The notes: generated by a model from the sequence alone, not told the origin. Positions 1 to 12,954 are shown, counted from the first letter of the stretch. The stretch: DNA of 64,000 nucleotides from Neoceratodus forsteri (GCA_016271365.2 CM028131.1:169574501-169638500); one strand, 5' to 3'. A program made the numbers and translations.

Positions 1-700
1 ACAGCAATTGCACTATCCCAAACCCTGTACCACTGATCCCACAGCCTACGGCTCTACCGCTAAGCCAACGAGTCAGGCTATTGACTCTCTCTGATCCATA
101 ACTCTTATACCTTTTGGCCCCATACTCAGCTAAAAAATACCTTCTGCTGTCCCAAACCCTGTACGCTTGACACCTGACTCAGCAGCTCTACCACTGGGTT
201 AGCAAACTGCTACAAATTACCCTGGTTCCTTAAAGCTCTTATAGCTTCTTGGCACCATAATTTAGCTAGAAAAATACTCTCTGCTGTCCCACTGTGGTTC
301 TCAAACCCTGGACACCTGGCCCCAAAGTCTGCAGTCCTGCCTTTAAGCCTCCAAGCCAAGATATAATTCTATTGTATCTTAAAGCTTTTGCTCCTTAAGC
401 TACCAAAATACTCTACTGTTCCACCACAGGTCTCAAACCCAGTACCTTTGGGATTGAAGTCTACAGCTCTACCACCAGGCCACCAAGCCAAGACATAATT
501 CTACTGGATCTTAATGCTCTTAAAGCTTTTGCTCCTTAATCCCCCCAAAAAAGCACTCCACTATCCCTCCCCAGGTCTCAAACCCAGCACCCTTGAGACC
601 GAAGTCAGCAGCTCTATTCACCAAGCAAGCAAGCCAAGATAATCTTGACTTGGTTCCTACAGCTCTTATAGCTTTGGCTTCCCCCTCACAGCCACTGTGC
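1..700 (-). repeat. Tandem array of five degenerate tRNA-like units
   Basis: Read on the minus strand, a unit of roughly 130-150 bp recurs five times. Each has a pol III A-box-like segment (best copy TGGCCTAGTGGTAGAGC, about 465-485) followed by a B-box-like segment (GGTTTGAGACC, about 429-442). The B-like segments lie near 17, 149, 297, 429 and 571. Units are joined by a spacer containing forms of AGCTCTTATAGC. The order and spacing of the boxes match a tRNA-derived SINE head; the tandem arrangement is unusual. Alternatives are a satellite grown from a SINE or a decayed tRNA gene cluster. No unit looks like a functional tRNA. Confidence 0.6.
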
Positions 701-3700
701 TCTAACTCCAAGGCTACCTGGCATCATGAGTGCTAATCTCCACCTTATATGTATCATCTTCTTACATTTCCTGGAACCTACCTCCCACCAGCCAGACCTC
801 AGCCCTTGCCATGGTCAATTGTACCCACATACTCTACCACTGTAGCCCATCCACCCACCACCATGACAATGCACCCAGGACCCCTGCATCCACCCCCTTG
901 CTGCCCCCTCAACCCCATCTATGACCCTGGCTCCCCCTGGCTCCACCATCTCTGTATCTTCCAGACCCTCCAAAACCTGCCCATTCCCTGTTCACCCACT
1001 GTCTACCTGGCCCCTCAACATACCCACAGGGAACTAATAAACTGCCACCCCAGGGCTAGAGCCTTAGTCATACTATTACTCCTCTCTGGTAATAGCCACC
1101 CAAACTCAGGCCCTGCCCTCACCTATCCACCAACTAAGTCCAACGGACTCTGCATTGCCTCCATGAACGTATGCAGCCTGCTTAAAAATTTGCTGCTGTT
1201 CAGTGCTGGGTTATATCACACCAACCAGGCATCTTAGCCCTAGTAGAAACCTGGCTAACTAAGTCCACCCCAGACTCCTTTGTCTCCCTCCCAGGCTACA
1301 CCCTATGTCGCGAGGATCGAGTAGGTAAACGTGGAGGTGGTTGTGCGTTCTATGCTCATGACACCCTCATAGGGCACGCCCTCCCTGCCCCAAGCTTGTA
1401 GATGGTGCCCAGGCCCTTACCCTCAAACTCACCCCAAACCAATCCAAGAGCCCCCTCTATCTCACAGTCTCCTATACCCTCCCAAGGAACCAGACCCCTG
1501 CAATATCATCTCTCACCAAATATCTCTCCTCCCTTCCCCATAAGGCTCAAAAAGTCCTAGTAGGAGACCTCAATGTAAACTAGCTCCATCCCACTGCCTC
1601 ACTGATAAGAGACACATTCGCTGCATTGGACCTGACCCAACTTGTCTCACAACCCACCAGACATAACCAAAATTCAGGGACAAGCACCCTCCTAGACATC
1701 ATTGTCTAAAACCACCCCCAAAAGATTAAAGATATTTAAGTCCTCCCAGATTCCTTAAGTGACCACTCCCCTCTCCTATTCCTCTGGTCTACCCCCACCC
1801 CCAAACCCATAGCCCAAACCACTCACCGCAGGCACCTTATCCCAGGAAGACTGTTAAAACTCAGGAAGTTCCTCACTCCCATTGATTGGTCATCCATCTG
1901 CCATGCAACGAGCGTTGACACTGCCCTCGACCTATTCTCACAAGCTTTTACTAAGACCTGTGATCTTTTTGCATCCTTGACCATGAGCTGCTTCAAAAAA
2001 CCAAATGCACCCTGGGTCACCCCTGCCTACTCCATCTACTCAGGGACAGGAATAACCTTTGGCATATAGCCACTGAGACTGGTCGGGCTGCCGACAGACA
2101 GGCATATAACACTGCCTGGATCAGGTGCACATGGGCCATCCGCAAAGCCAAGGCTAACCACTACCAGGCCACCCTCACCTCCTCATGGGGCTGCACCCGG
2201 AACGTCTGGGACAATATAAAAGAAATAACTGGGAAATCACGGTCCGCCCCCCCAGCCCACCTTACAGTCAATGGCACCACCATCACTGACACCACCGACA
2301 TTGCCAACTGCCTAAACTCCTCCTTTACTGATCTTAGCCCTGTCCACCTGAGTAACTTTTTCGACCCTATTCACAACCCGCCACCTTCAGATCCGCAGCA
2401 CCCCCGGTTCTACCTACGCAAGGCAGCCAAACCACTCCTAATTAATGTACTAAAAGGCACCAGTCCTAGCAGTGACTCCCTGGATCCAAAAATACTCCGG
2501 CTGGTCCTGGATGAAGTCCTGGTCCCACTTATGGATCTACTGAATTGATCCCTCTGTCTGGAGCAATTCCCCACAGCATGGAAAACTGCGACAGTCACAC
2601 CTATTCACAAAGGTGGTGACCGGTCCACCCCCAACAACTATCGGCCATTCTTCCCCCCTTCTCCAAAGCCTTAGGAAAAGTGGTGGCCACCCAACTCACC
2701 GAATATCTAGCAAAATATAACATCCTGTGTCCAGAACAGCATGGCTTCCGCGCTGGTCACAGTACAGGCACAGCTTTAATGGAGTTCTCTAATTTCCTAC
2801 ACGCCTCTCTGGACCTCAGCTCCCTAGTTGGGGCAGTGTTCATTGACCTCTCTAAGGCCTTTGACACTGTCTCCCACCCACTCCTACTAAATGCACTCAA
2901 CCACACGGGTTTCTCTGCTGGCCCACTCTCCTGGTGTGCGAGCTACCTATCATCCCGCTCCCAGCATGTCAAAAACAATGGGGTGCTCTCAGAAACCCAT
3001 CCCATCCACTCAGGGGTTCCCCAGGGCTCTATTCTGGGCCCACTACTCTTTAGCCTGTACCTAAACACCCTGCCTAGCGCCTGTTCTGGCAATATTCTAC
3101 TATATGCTGATGATGCTGTGATCTGTGCAGCTCACAAAAATCTCACCTCCCTGCAAGACTCCCTCCAGCACTCTTTCAATGATGCTGAGAATTGGTTTAA
3201 GAAGATCAGACTAGTAATGAACCTCAGAAAAACTAAGGCAATGCTCTTCTCCCACCACCAGAACAAAGCCAGCAAAAATCCCCTCCAAATCTTCTCCAGC
3301 ACTTGTCAACCACTCGAACAAGTTTACTCGTACAAATACCTTGGAATCACACTTGACTCGGCCCTCACCTTTCATGCCCACATTACTGCCCTTGCTTCCA
3401 CTGCAAATGCACGCCTTGGCATCCTCTACCAGCACAAGGACTGCCTCCCACCTGATGCCCTCAGGCTTGCTGTCACATCCGCAGTAATGTCCCTTATTGA
3501 TTATGGCCTCCCAGTATATGGTGCTGCTGACTCCACTGCCCTCAGCAAGATTAAACTCACACTAAATAAGGCTTGCAGGCTACTGACCTGTGCCCCTAGA
3601 CTCACCCACACCTGTCAACTCTATGAAATGGCCAAACTCCTAAACCTCGACGAATGCATCCGCTACCAACCTGGCCTGCTAACCAAGAAGATTCTACTTG

Positions 3701-4158
3701 GGCTCTCCCCCCCGGGGTGTCTGCCTCCATCCAATTTACACCCCCCAGAGCCACCACCCAAACTTCAGACAAGGTCACTCTACTAGTGCCCAGAACAAGG
3801 ACCACCTGGGCTCAGAGATCATTCAGCTACAGAGCCCCTACCTGGTTCAACTCACTCTCCGCAGCCATTTCCAACACCACCAAAATTGCCCCCTTCAAAG
3901 CTGCCTTACGAGACCTGCTGTTCAACACCCACTGCTGCACCTGTCACTAGAAGATACTCTGCTGCTCTTCTGGCACTACTGACATGGCCCACTGGGCTGA
4001 ACACCCACCACCCCCACTCCCCCCCAGGCCCTCTCTCCTCTGCCAGTACCTGCTGGTACTACTTAAAATATTTATTAATTACACATGTGTTCAAGCAATT
4101 GTATGTAATACTATGTATTTCTGTTCATGCAACCTATGTAAAACTATATGATTCTGAA
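701..4158 (+). mobile_element. L2-like non-LTR retrotransposon L2-a, main part
   Basis: Plus-strand LINE with an endonuclease-reverse transcriptase reading frame and a 3' UTR. The endonuclease leader motif (LLLLSG..HPNSGP) is at about 1069-1114. The 3' UTR from about 3950 is AT-rich and stops abruptly near 4158, where CR1-a begins. Sequence at 7386-7555 that ends in an AAATAAATAAA tail is the likely continuation of this 3' UTR. The L2/CR1/Rex group is supported by the leader, the FIDLSKAFDTVSH block and the GVPQGSILGPLLF block; the exact clade is not settled. Confidence 0.75.
1040..3950 (+). pseudogene. L2-a ORF2: AP endonuclease and reverse transcriptase, broken
   Basis: Would nick target DNA and copy the LINE RNA at the nick. 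Endonuclease: leader HPNSGP, MNVCSL (about 1160), ETWL (about 1240), GDLNV (about 1565) and SDHSPL (about 1760). It is interrupted by stops, for example after GDLNV and before 1740. Reverse transcriptase: the longest open stretch is 2680-3786, with QHGFRAGHS, FIDLSKAFD (about 2837-2865), GVPQGSILGPLLF (about 3010-3050) and catalytic YADDAVI (3102-3122). A frame change near 3700 moves the C-terminal part (SYRAPTWFNSL) to another frame ending at 3950. Not functional as it stands. Confidence 0.8.
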
Positions 4159-4355
4159 TGATTCTGCACACCATGCAGTTTAATGAATGGTTGCAAAACT
4201 GGTGCAGAGCACAGGGCTTTGGCTTCATTGGGGACTGGGGGTCCACCTGGAGAGATAAAGGTCTATACTGGTATGACGGTCTGCATTTGTCCACAAAGGG
4301 GACCAAGCTCCTAGGTGACAGGTTTAAATGCTTCCTTGGCAAGCTTTTAAACTAG
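4158..4355 (+). pseudogene. CR1-a ORF1 C-terminal end (SGNH/esterase-like)
   Basis: About 60 residues remain: FNEWLQNWCRAQGFGF, then YDGLHLSTKGTKLLGDRF, ending at a stop near 4355. The D-x-x-H-L block matches the last catalytic block of the SGNH/GDSL esterase-like domain known from CR1 ORF1 proteins. The corresponding end of CR1-e ORF1 (about 19820-19975) is closely similar. The N-terminal part with the Gly-x-Asn-Asp block is missing through 5' truncation. Confidence 0.65.
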
Positions 4356-7300
4356 ATAAGGGGGGAGGTACTGATAAAAGGCAGGAAAAGTCAAGCCTCC
4401 CCCCACAAAACATGGCAGGTAGTAGGGTAAACACTGAGGTACAGAGCTCAACACAGGGCAGGGCGGAGGTAAATGGTAAAATAGATAAGAGCAATAAGAG
4501 CAGGGATGGGGGAAAAAAGGATCAAGCCAACATTAAATGGTGGGCAATGACTACTAATGCCCGTAGTCTGGGAAACAAGCTTTCTGAGCTAGTAGCTTTG
4601 ATGGAAGATGAACAATTGGATATTGTGGCAGTCACAGAAACATGGTACACCAAGAACCATGAATGGGATGTCAACATACGAGGGTACACAATCTACAGAA
4701 GGGACAGGGAGGGTAGAAAGAGGAGGTGGTAGTCTCTATACATAAGGGAAGGGATCAAAGCTACAGAACTAAAAAGTAAAGGGGAGGACAAGAGGCACTC
4801 TGGGTCACCTTGGAGATGGGGAATGGTATCGCAATCTGCAGAGGGTTGTATACAGACCCCCGTCTCAAGGGGAGGAAATGGACAAGAAAATGATAGAGGA
4901 CATTCTCAAAATGGCTAAAAAAGGGGAGATACTGTTGATGGGGACCTGAATATGCCAGATGTTAACTGGAAGGCATGTACTGCAGCCACATCCAAGAGCA
5001 GGGTCATTCTCGATGCCCCTGCAGGCAGACCTTAGACAGCTAGTGCTGAAACCCACTGGGAGGGAGCAATACTAGACCTGGTATCAAATGGAGAGAGGAT
5101 CACAAATTTAGAAGTCAGTAGACATCTGGGAACAAGCAACCACTGCACAGTGTGCTTACAATGAGCACAACCATGGAGATAAGCCATACAAAAACAAGAA
5201 TACTGGACTTTAGAAGGGCTGACTTTGGCAAAATGGGTGAACACCTGAAGAATGCACTAGCAAATGGCCAAATAGGAGGGGTGGAAGAACAATGGAGAAA
5301 ATCAAACTGCCATCATAGAGGCAACAAGTTTTGTGTAAACAAATAAAGAAAACAAAGTGGAGTAAAACTACTAATGTTCTCAAAAGAGGTGGCAGGAAGG
5401 TTAAGGAGAAAAAGGCTGCATTCAAAAAGTATAAGGAATCACAGAGGGAGCACGACAGGGAACTGTATCAATTAAAGCAGAAAGAAGTAGGAAAGGCAGT
5501 CAGAATAGCAAAGGCACAAACCGAGGAAAAAATAGCCAACTCAGTCAAAAAGGGGGATAAAACCTTTTATAGGTACATTAGGGAGCATAGAAAGGTTAAG
5601 GGAGGGATAGTGAAGATTAATAAAGGAGAGGGGAGGTGGGCAGAGGGAGACAGTGAAAAGGCAGAGATACTGAATGAATACTTTTGCTTAGTATTCCCAA
5701 AAGAAGATGAGGAGCAGTTACCTAAACCAGACAATAGAAGCACTCTGGGTAGGGAGGTTGATACCAGTTCATTCACAAAAGAAAGAGTCCTGAAAGAACT
5801 CCTAAAACTCAAGGTGGACAAAGCAATGGGGCCTGATGGGATTCACCCCAGAATCCTAAAAGAACTAAGGGGGGACCTAGTGACACCACTGACCACACTT
5901 TTTAACAAATCATGGCAGGATGGGGTGGTACCTGAGGACTGGAGGAGGGCAGATGTGATTCCCCTCTACAAAAGTGGGAGCAAGGCAGAAGCGGGAAACT
6001 ACAGACCTGTAAGTTTGACCTCAGTGGTAGGGAAAATGATGGAATCACTTCAGAAAAAAAGAATTGTTGAGTACCTAGAGGCCAGCAGGGCACAGGACCC
6101 AAAGCAACATGGATTTACAGCAGGAAGGTCATGTCAGACTAATCTAATTGATTTCTTTGACTGGGTGACCAAAGTAATAGACCAGGGAGGGGCTGTGGAT
6201 ATGGCCTACCTAGACTTTAGCAAGGCATTTGACACAGTCCTGCACAAAGATTAATAATCAAGTTAGCTAGCCTGGGAGTGGGTCCTAGGGTGGTAGCCTG
6301 GTAGCGAACTGGCTGCACAACAGGACACAGAAGGTAATAGTGAATGGAACACATTCCGAAGAAAGGGGGGTTACTAGTGGAGTACTTCAGGGCTCAGTAC
6401 TGGGTCCAATCCTCTTTAACATCTTTATAAGTGACATTGCAGAGGGTCTGGAGGGAAAGGTATGCCTCTTTGCAGATGACACAAAGATCTGTAACAGAGT
6501 TGAAACACAAGAGGGGTTAGAAAAGATGAGAAGGGACTTGAAAGGTTGGAGGAATGGTCAGACATATGGCAACTTAGATTCAATGCAAAGAAGTGCAAAG
6601 TAATGCACCTGGGAAACAAAAATCCAGGAGAAGAGTACACAATAGCAGAGGAGGTGCTAACAACAACAGAAATGGAAAGGGACCTGGGAGTAGTCATATC
6701 AGATGACCTAAAGGTGGGTAAGCAACGTGAAAAGTCAGTAAGGAGAGCCAGGGGGATACTGGGATGCATAGGAAGGGGCATCACAAGTAGAAAAAGGGAA
6801 GTGGTTATCCCTCTATACAGACAGTTGGTGAGACCCCATCTGGAGTACTGTGTGCAGTTTTGGAGACCTCATCTACTGAAGGACATAGACAGGATGGAAG
6901 CAGTCCAGAGGAGGGCAACTAAAATGGTGCAGGGTCTACATCAGAAACCATATGAAGAGAGACTGAGAGAGCTTAATATGTATACCCTTGATGAAAGGAG
7001 GGACAGGGGGACATGATAGAAACATTCAAGTACCTCAAGGGAATCAACAAAGTCCAGGAGGGTAGCATCTTTCAGAAAAAGAGATGTGTAAGAACAAGGG
7101 GGCACAGTTTAAAGATAGAGGGGGGACGGCTCAGGGGTAATGTGAGGAAATTCTTTTTCACGGAGAGAGTGGTGGATACATGGAACAGCCTTCCTGAGGA
7201 GGTCGTTGGGTCTAAAACAGTGGGGGAATTCAAACATGCATGGGACAGACACAAAGCAATTATAGTGGGGGGTTGCAGGAAGCAGGCTGTTGGTTAACTA

Positions 7301-7385
7301 GAATCTGCAGCTTATCCAGTAGGTAGGGAAATGGGCAGACTGGGTGGGCCAAGTGGTCCTTATCTGCCGTCAAAGTCTATGCTTC
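4159..7385 (+). mobile_element. CR1-type LINE CR1-a, 5'-truncated, in the L2-a 3' UTR
   Basis: Begins inside ORF1 and runs to a CR1-like 3' end with GGGCAGACTGGGTGGGCC and a TTCTATG-type terminus near 7370-7390. Same strand as L2-a. Sequence on both sides resembles one continuous L2-type 3' UTR, so this is read as an insertion into L2-a. The terminus closely matches CR1-e at 22960-23033. The element carries the ORF1 tail and nearly all of ORF2. Confidence 0.82.
4541..7297 (+). pseudogene. CR1-a ORF2: endonuclease and reverse transcriptase, broken
   Basis: Starts with TNARSLGNKLSELVALMED (about 4550) and AVTETWY (about 4630). The endonuclease breaks near 4730 (GRKRRW then stop) and again before 5150. 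The linker and RT are open at 5331-6254, including [46 protein letters not shown] and [12 protein letters not shown] frame change near 6250 is followed by SGVLQGSVLGPILF (about 6375) and catalytic FADDTK (about 6470-6487). The C-terminal part in 6546-7297 holds HLEYCVQFWRPHL, NVRKFFFTERVVDTWNSLP and a conserved tail. Several frameshifts; inactive. Confidence 0.82.
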
Positions 7386-7555
7386 TATGTATGTCTGTAT
7401 TCTGTAAATATGTAAAAAATCTGTTATTCTGTCTTGACTGTACACTGTAAATTATGCTAACCATGTGTGTCCTCTCTGTGACGAGGTACCTTTGTAAATG
7501 AGCCGCTGGCTCAAAGGTTGCAAGTCCGATTATACAATAAATAAATAAAAAAAAA
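7386..7555 (+). mobile_element. Probable end of the L2-a 3' UTR with AAAT tail
   Basis: AT-rich, with GAGCCGCTGGCTCAAAGG near 7500-7517 and a terminal run of AATAAATAAATAAAAAA. This is the usual tail of the L2-like elements in this window. Placing it after CR1-a explains why L2-a lacks a tail at 4158. Continuity is inferred from position and base composition only. Confidence 0.5.
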
Positions 7556-7812
7556 TATTCTGCACCAGATCTGTAAATGCATATTTCGGGCAGGATGTGA
7601 AAAATGAAGGCTGTACTATTCATAAGGAGGTCTGAAAAAATGCCAATGTTGAAAATATGGAGTGAAAGTATTACAAATTTGCAAAATTATGAGGGCGTGT
7701 GGAAACTGCACAACACAAGCTTGTAACATAGTTATTTTATGGACATTTGTCACCAAAGTTTCAACATAGGCATTTTAGGACCTCTGCTCATGAACAGAGT
7801 CACTGTGATTTT
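7556..7812 (+). repeat. S297 composite repeat, copy A, first part
   Basis: Contains the S297 monomer landmarks ATTCATAAGGAGG, CAATGTTGAAAATATGGAG (about 7651), TTTCAACATAGGCATTTTAGGACC and CATGAACAGAGTCACTGTGATTTT. It stops at 7812, where CR1-b starts. The next expected monomer bases (CTTAATCTGTCC) are found at 13431. When CR1-b is left out, the distance from the landmark at 7651 to the one at 13561 is 291 bp, one monomer. Confidence 0.75.
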
Positions 7813-7901
7813 ACATATGAACATACATACGAACATACTAATCTGCCAGCAGAACAGACCAATCAGTTTATCTAAGTCTGCCTGACTGTGCAGCTAGCAC
7901 C

Positions 7902-10700
7902 CTAGATTGCAGCTGCCCCAGCCTCCTCCCCCTCAGTTCCTCCCCCACTTGTCCCAGCCCCTGCCCCCCTGACTCTTCCACTTGCTTTATCCCATTCCTT
8001 CTTAAAGCTATTGACTGTCCTACATGTTACCACCCCCTTTGGCAGTGCATTCCAACTAGATACCACCCTCTCAGTGACATAGTGCCTCCTCATTTCCCTC
8101 TTGAAACGTCCCCCTTCCAATCTTAGTCCATGCCCCCTCGTCTGTCTTCCACTCCTCAGTTTAAACACCCCCTCAACGCTAGGTTTATTTACCCTCTCAG
8201 GTATTTAAACACTTCAGTCATACCCCCCATCCCTCCTCTCCTCCAGTGTGTACATGTTCGGCTCCTTCAGCCTAACTTCATATTCCTTTCCTTCCATCCC
8301 CTTTAACATTTTTGTTGTGCTCCTTTGCACCCCATCCAGTAACTTTATATCTCACCTCAGGTATGGCCTCCAGTATTGCACATAGTACTCCAGGTGCAGT
8401 CTGACCAATGATCTGTAGAGAGAGAAGATCACATCCCTGTGTCTGGATGAGAACCCCCCTTGTGATGTACCCAAGCATCCTGTTTGCCTTTGCTGCTGCT
8501 CTCCTGCACTGGGCTGTGTTGTTCATGCTCCCAGTTACCAACACCCCTAGGTCCTTCTCCTCCTCTGTGATCCCCAACCTCACCCCCCCAACCAGTAGTC
8601 CCTCTTCTGGTTCTTAGCCCTGAAGTGCATCACCTTACACTTCTTTGCGTTGAATCCTAGCTGCCACTCCACCGACCATGTCTCTAGTTTGGTTAGGTCC
8701 CCCTGCAGTTTTTCCCATCTGTCCTCTTTGTCCACCACTTCCATAATTTGGTATAATCTGCGAACAGACTAATCCTGCTCCCCACTCTGTGTGCTATATA
8801 TAAAGAGCCCAAATAGCACCAGGCCCAGCACTAACCCCTGCGGCACTAGGTGCTGAGAGTACCCCCCCACCACCACCACTATGCTCTGCACCCTCCCCTG
8901 TAACCAATTCTCTATCCATTTAGTCAGCTTTTCTCCCACCCCACTGCCATCTGCTTCCCCCCCAGTCTCCCATGAGGCACTGTATCAAAGGTCTTACTGA
9001 AGTCCAAGTACAGCACATGTACCACATGGCCCCTGTCCAACTTCCTTATCACCCAGTCATAATACTCTATTAGGTTGATTTAACAAGACCTCCCTGAGAT
9101 GAACCCGTGTTGCCAGCCATTTTGGAGGCCTTTACTCTCTAGGAATGCCACCAGCCTCTGCTTCAGTATCGCCTCCAAAAGCTTACTCACTATGGACTTG
9201 AGATTGACTGTCCGATAATTTCCTAGTTCCTCCATATGCCCACTTTTGTGTATGGGCACCACATGGGCCACCGTCCAGTCTTGGGGCACACACCCCATTT
9301 CCAGGGAGGTGTTGAACAGATCTGCCAATGGCTCAGCCAACAGCTCCACCATCTCCTTCAGCAGCCTGGGGTGGATGCCATTCGGATCTGGTGCCTTGTC
9401 CACCCTTACTGCTCTCAGGCCCTGTAGCACCCTACTCCCTGTGATCACTTTGTCCATCACCTCTTCCCCCCCTTTCCCCATCCCCCAGCCCATGCTGGTA
9501 GTGGACCATCCCTCTCCTTAGTGAAAATGGAGCAGAAGTACTCATTTAGAACTTCCACTAGCTCCTCACCCTTTTCCACCCAATCCGCTCCCCACTTTAT
9601 CCTCACAATATGTTCCTTGCACATCCTCTTTTCCCTGACATACCTAAAAAAAGTCTTTTTCCCCTCCTTTTTGCCCTGTGCTAACCTTAATTACCTGGAG
9701 GTCTTAGCTTTTTTCACCCTCCTGGCCACCTTCGTTGACCAACTCTCATAAGCCTCCTTATCCTCTCCCTTTCCTGTTTTCCTGTACTTCTGGTATGCAG
9801 ACCTCTATACCCTCACCCCTTGCAGCACTTCCTTGTTCAGCAAGCATAGTTTCTTGGCTCTGCTTTTCTTACTCCTGGCCCTGGTGCAGGCTACTGTGGC
9901 CTCTGTTAGCCCAGTCTTTATGACTCCCCACTTTAGTTCTGCATCCATCCCTGGCCATATATCCTGGAGACTCCCTCACAGTATTGCTCCCATGCTCCCA
10001 AAGTCCACCCTACTAAAGTCCACCACCTTAGTGCCCATGCCTCCTGTCTCCCTGCCCAGCATGAGAACGAGCCACACTGTTTGGTGGTTGCTACCCGCTA
10101 GTGGGTCCTCCACCCTTAACTCCCTCACTGCCTCCCCATTTGCCAGTACTAGGTCTAGACTAGTGCTACCAAGCCTTGTAGGCCCATTTACCAATTGCGT
10201 CAGAAGGCCATCCTAGAATACATCAAGGAGCACCTGCTCCCCAGTATTGCTAGTGGTCAGGGTGCCCCAGTCAACCCCTGGTAGGTTAAAATCCCCCCAC
10301 TATCACACTTCCCCTTCTACACACCCTCCTTATCTGCTCTGCCAACTCCCCATCCAGTTCCTCAGATTGTGCTGGTGGTCTGTACACCACTTCCGGCCTC
10401 AGTTTTCTGCCCTTGGAGTCCAGGAGCTGCACCCAAAGCACCTTTGTCCTCTCCTCTCCTCTCCTCTCCTCCCTCGTCCCTTATGCATTTGATCCCTTCC
10501 CTCACATAGAGTGCAACCCCCCCCTTCCAACCCCCCGGTCCCTGCTGTATATCCTGTATCCAAGGATTGCCAAGTCCCAATCATGGTACTCTGTGGCTCA
10601 AGTCTCTGTCACTGCAGCAGTGACCACCTTCCCCTCTGAAAGGAGCACCTGAAGCTCTGCAATTTTGTTCTCCAGGTTTCTTGCAGTGAGAAAGACCACC
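7902..10700 (-). pseudogene. CR1-b ORF2: endonuclease and reverse transcriptase, broken
   Basis: Read from 10700 downward. Endonuclease pieces include NKIAELQVLLSE (about 10670), TET (about 10605), GGVALYVREGIK (about 10500) and the LDLVLANGE...SNHQTVW block (10080-10170). The RT part in 9493-9080 has PNGIHPRLLKEM, NYRTVNLKSIVSKLLEA and QHGFISGRSC. Further 3' parts in 8583-8278 (EKDLGVLVTGSMNNTAQC) and 8168-7902 (RHYVTERVVSSWNALP) are in different frames. Stops and frameshifts separate every block. Confidence 0.8.
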
Positions 10701-11225
10701 TTCCACCCATACCCCTCCTTCTCTTCACTCTCCTCCTTGGCCTGTGTCCCTCCTCCAGGTAGTCCGCACCCTTCCTCCTCGTTATTCTTACCGGGTGGTG
10801 GTGCCCTCTGTATTACATTCAGAGCACTCTGCCTGCCCCCTCCCAGGGTTACTATGACTCCGACTTTATCTATATCTATGGAGGGGGGGTGAGCTGATTA
10901 GGATCCCCTGCCCAGACCTTTTTACCAACCTCAGTCTTTTGGCCCCCACCGACTAGTTTAAATCCAGCTTAGTAGAGATATACCCCTCTAATCCCACCTT
11001 TAATACTCCCCTCCCCTTCCTGCTCAAGTGTAGCCTGTCCCGCGCGTACAAGTCACTATTCCCCCAGACCCTACCCCAGTTAGTTACTAAACCCTAATTT
11101 TTGGTGTGGCACCAATCCCTTAGCCACTCATTGAACTTCACAATCCTACCCTTCCTCCCCATGCTTGCACATGGTACCTGGAGTACCTCCGAGAATGCCA
11201 CCAACTCCCCCACCCTCTCACACTC

Positions 11226-12060
11226 CTAGAACCTCCTCCTCACTTCTTCCACAGTCTCCCCGGCCAAGTCGTTTGTACCCACATGTAACACTAAATGAGG
11301 TTTCTTCTTCCCCCTCGCTGCACATTGGAGCAGTGTCTGCCCTGCCCCTCCTGCAGTCAACCCGGGGATAGCTTCAACCCAAATATGGCTGTGCATATCC
11401 CCCCTTCTTCCCCATCTCACCCTTTCAGTATAGAATCCCCCAGGATGAGTACCCCACCGTCCTTACCCCCTTTCCCTACTAATGTCCATTACACCACCCC
11501 AGTATTAGTTCTTCTCTGCCCATTACCTCCGCCAGCTGCACCCTCTGTGACTTCTGTATGTTTTCCCCCTACTTCTGCCTCATCCCTTTTCTCTGCCTTA
11601 TTCCTCCCACCCCCCTTGAACCCCTTCCCAGCCTGACTACTTCCTACTGGGCTTCCCATGTCGACCTCCCCTGCTGATTTCCAAACCCTCTCCTATCCCT
11701 GTTGTTGTCGATTTAGAGCCCCCATTCCTTTCGACCCCGATAGTGATGCCACTCCCATCCTTCCCCCTCCTGTAGCCTTCTATCCTCCAGTCACCCCCTC
11801 CTTTCTTACTAAGCCCCCTTCTACCCTTTCGTCCTCACTATCTCTTCCCCTACCTGTTGCCATCCCTCTCATGCCCCACTTGTCTTCCCCCTTCAGTATG
11901 TTCCTGCACCCTCTCTCTCCATAGCAGAGGCTCGAATCTATTCCTAGTCAATACCCCTCCTACATCTCTTCCCCCTATCGGTTCCCCTCTCCTACTTGTT
12001 CCCTTCTGTGCCCCCCCATGTCCCACTCCTGGTACATCCCTACCCACAGCCATCTGCTCT
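11226..12060 (-). pseudogene. CR1-b ORF1 remnant with SGNH/esterase-like block
   Basis: The piece at 11420-11226 carries HLVLHVGTNDLAGETVEEV, matching the Gly-x-Asn-Asp block of SGNH hydrolase-like domains in CR1 ORF1. Upstream, 12053-11850 includes LTRNRFEPLLWRERVQ, a short block typical of the region before that domain. The stretch between is low-complexity and frame-broken. The start codon cannot be placed. ORF1 proteins of this type are thought to bind element RNA; the role of the esterase fold is uncertain. Confidence 0.6.
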
Positions 12061-12954
12061 CTCCCCTGGTACTCCTCATGGTCATTTCCTCCCCCATCTG
12101 CAGGCCCCCTCTGTCACTTTGGGTGCCCCCCCTTCTCCTCTCTTTTCTGCTAGTGCCTCTGATACTGGGTTCAGTTTCAGTCCCTAGTTGTTCTTACCAT
12201 GTCACTGCTTGCCATCCCCTATTTCTCCCCCAGACAGGATGCCTACCATACTCATCTGCCCTGCCACTTAGACTTCTTCCTAACCTCCACAGTTCTTCCC
12301 TCAAACTAGACAGTTTTCTACAGACCATACACCCCCCCTATCCTCCAAGCTTAGTTCAGGATCATGGCAGACCCACACTTTGTACACCCCACCATCCTTC
12401 CAAAGATGCCCACCCAATTGACAAATGTCACCTGCCCATTTTGGCCCCCATCTTATGTTATGGGCTCTTATTCCCGGTTTCTGTACCTTACTACAACTGT
12501 TAGGGCCCTATTTACTCAAATTCCAGTCCCCCCCCCACACTAGTCCCCCTACTGCCCCCTTGCCAACCAGGTTAATTCAGTCTCAAATCGCATCCATTAG
12601 ATACTGTATTACTGTAGCAATCTTAAAGCTTCATTGTCCGTTTTCACTCCTCAGCTACCATACTTTTTGTTCTCAGCCCTCTTAGTTTCAGTTAGTCCAG
12701 TTAGAAATCATATTGAACTCCAAGTATTACTCAGCTCAGTAAGAGAAATAAACAAAACAAATAAATATGTATTATTACAACAATTCTAACAGTATAGCTC
12801 AGTAAGTAGCTCAGCTAGAGAAATAAACAGAACAACTATATCTGTTATTATAGCAAGCCTAAAAGTATCCAGTCATTACTTTGTCTCCACCCCAGAGACC
12901 CTGCTGTAATATAGGACCACACAGGACCCTGGGCGGTTGGGTGGGCAACTCTAA

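Noticed and set aside
2680..3786. 368-codon open frame as a host gene
   Set aside because: It carries LINE RT motifs (FIDLSKAFD, YADD) and lies inside an element with endonuclease and a typical tail.
11295..12503. Overlapping plus-strand proline/serine-rich frames
   Set aside because: They are antisense to CR1-b ORF1 and its leader; composition is driven by C-rich sequence, and no domain is visible.
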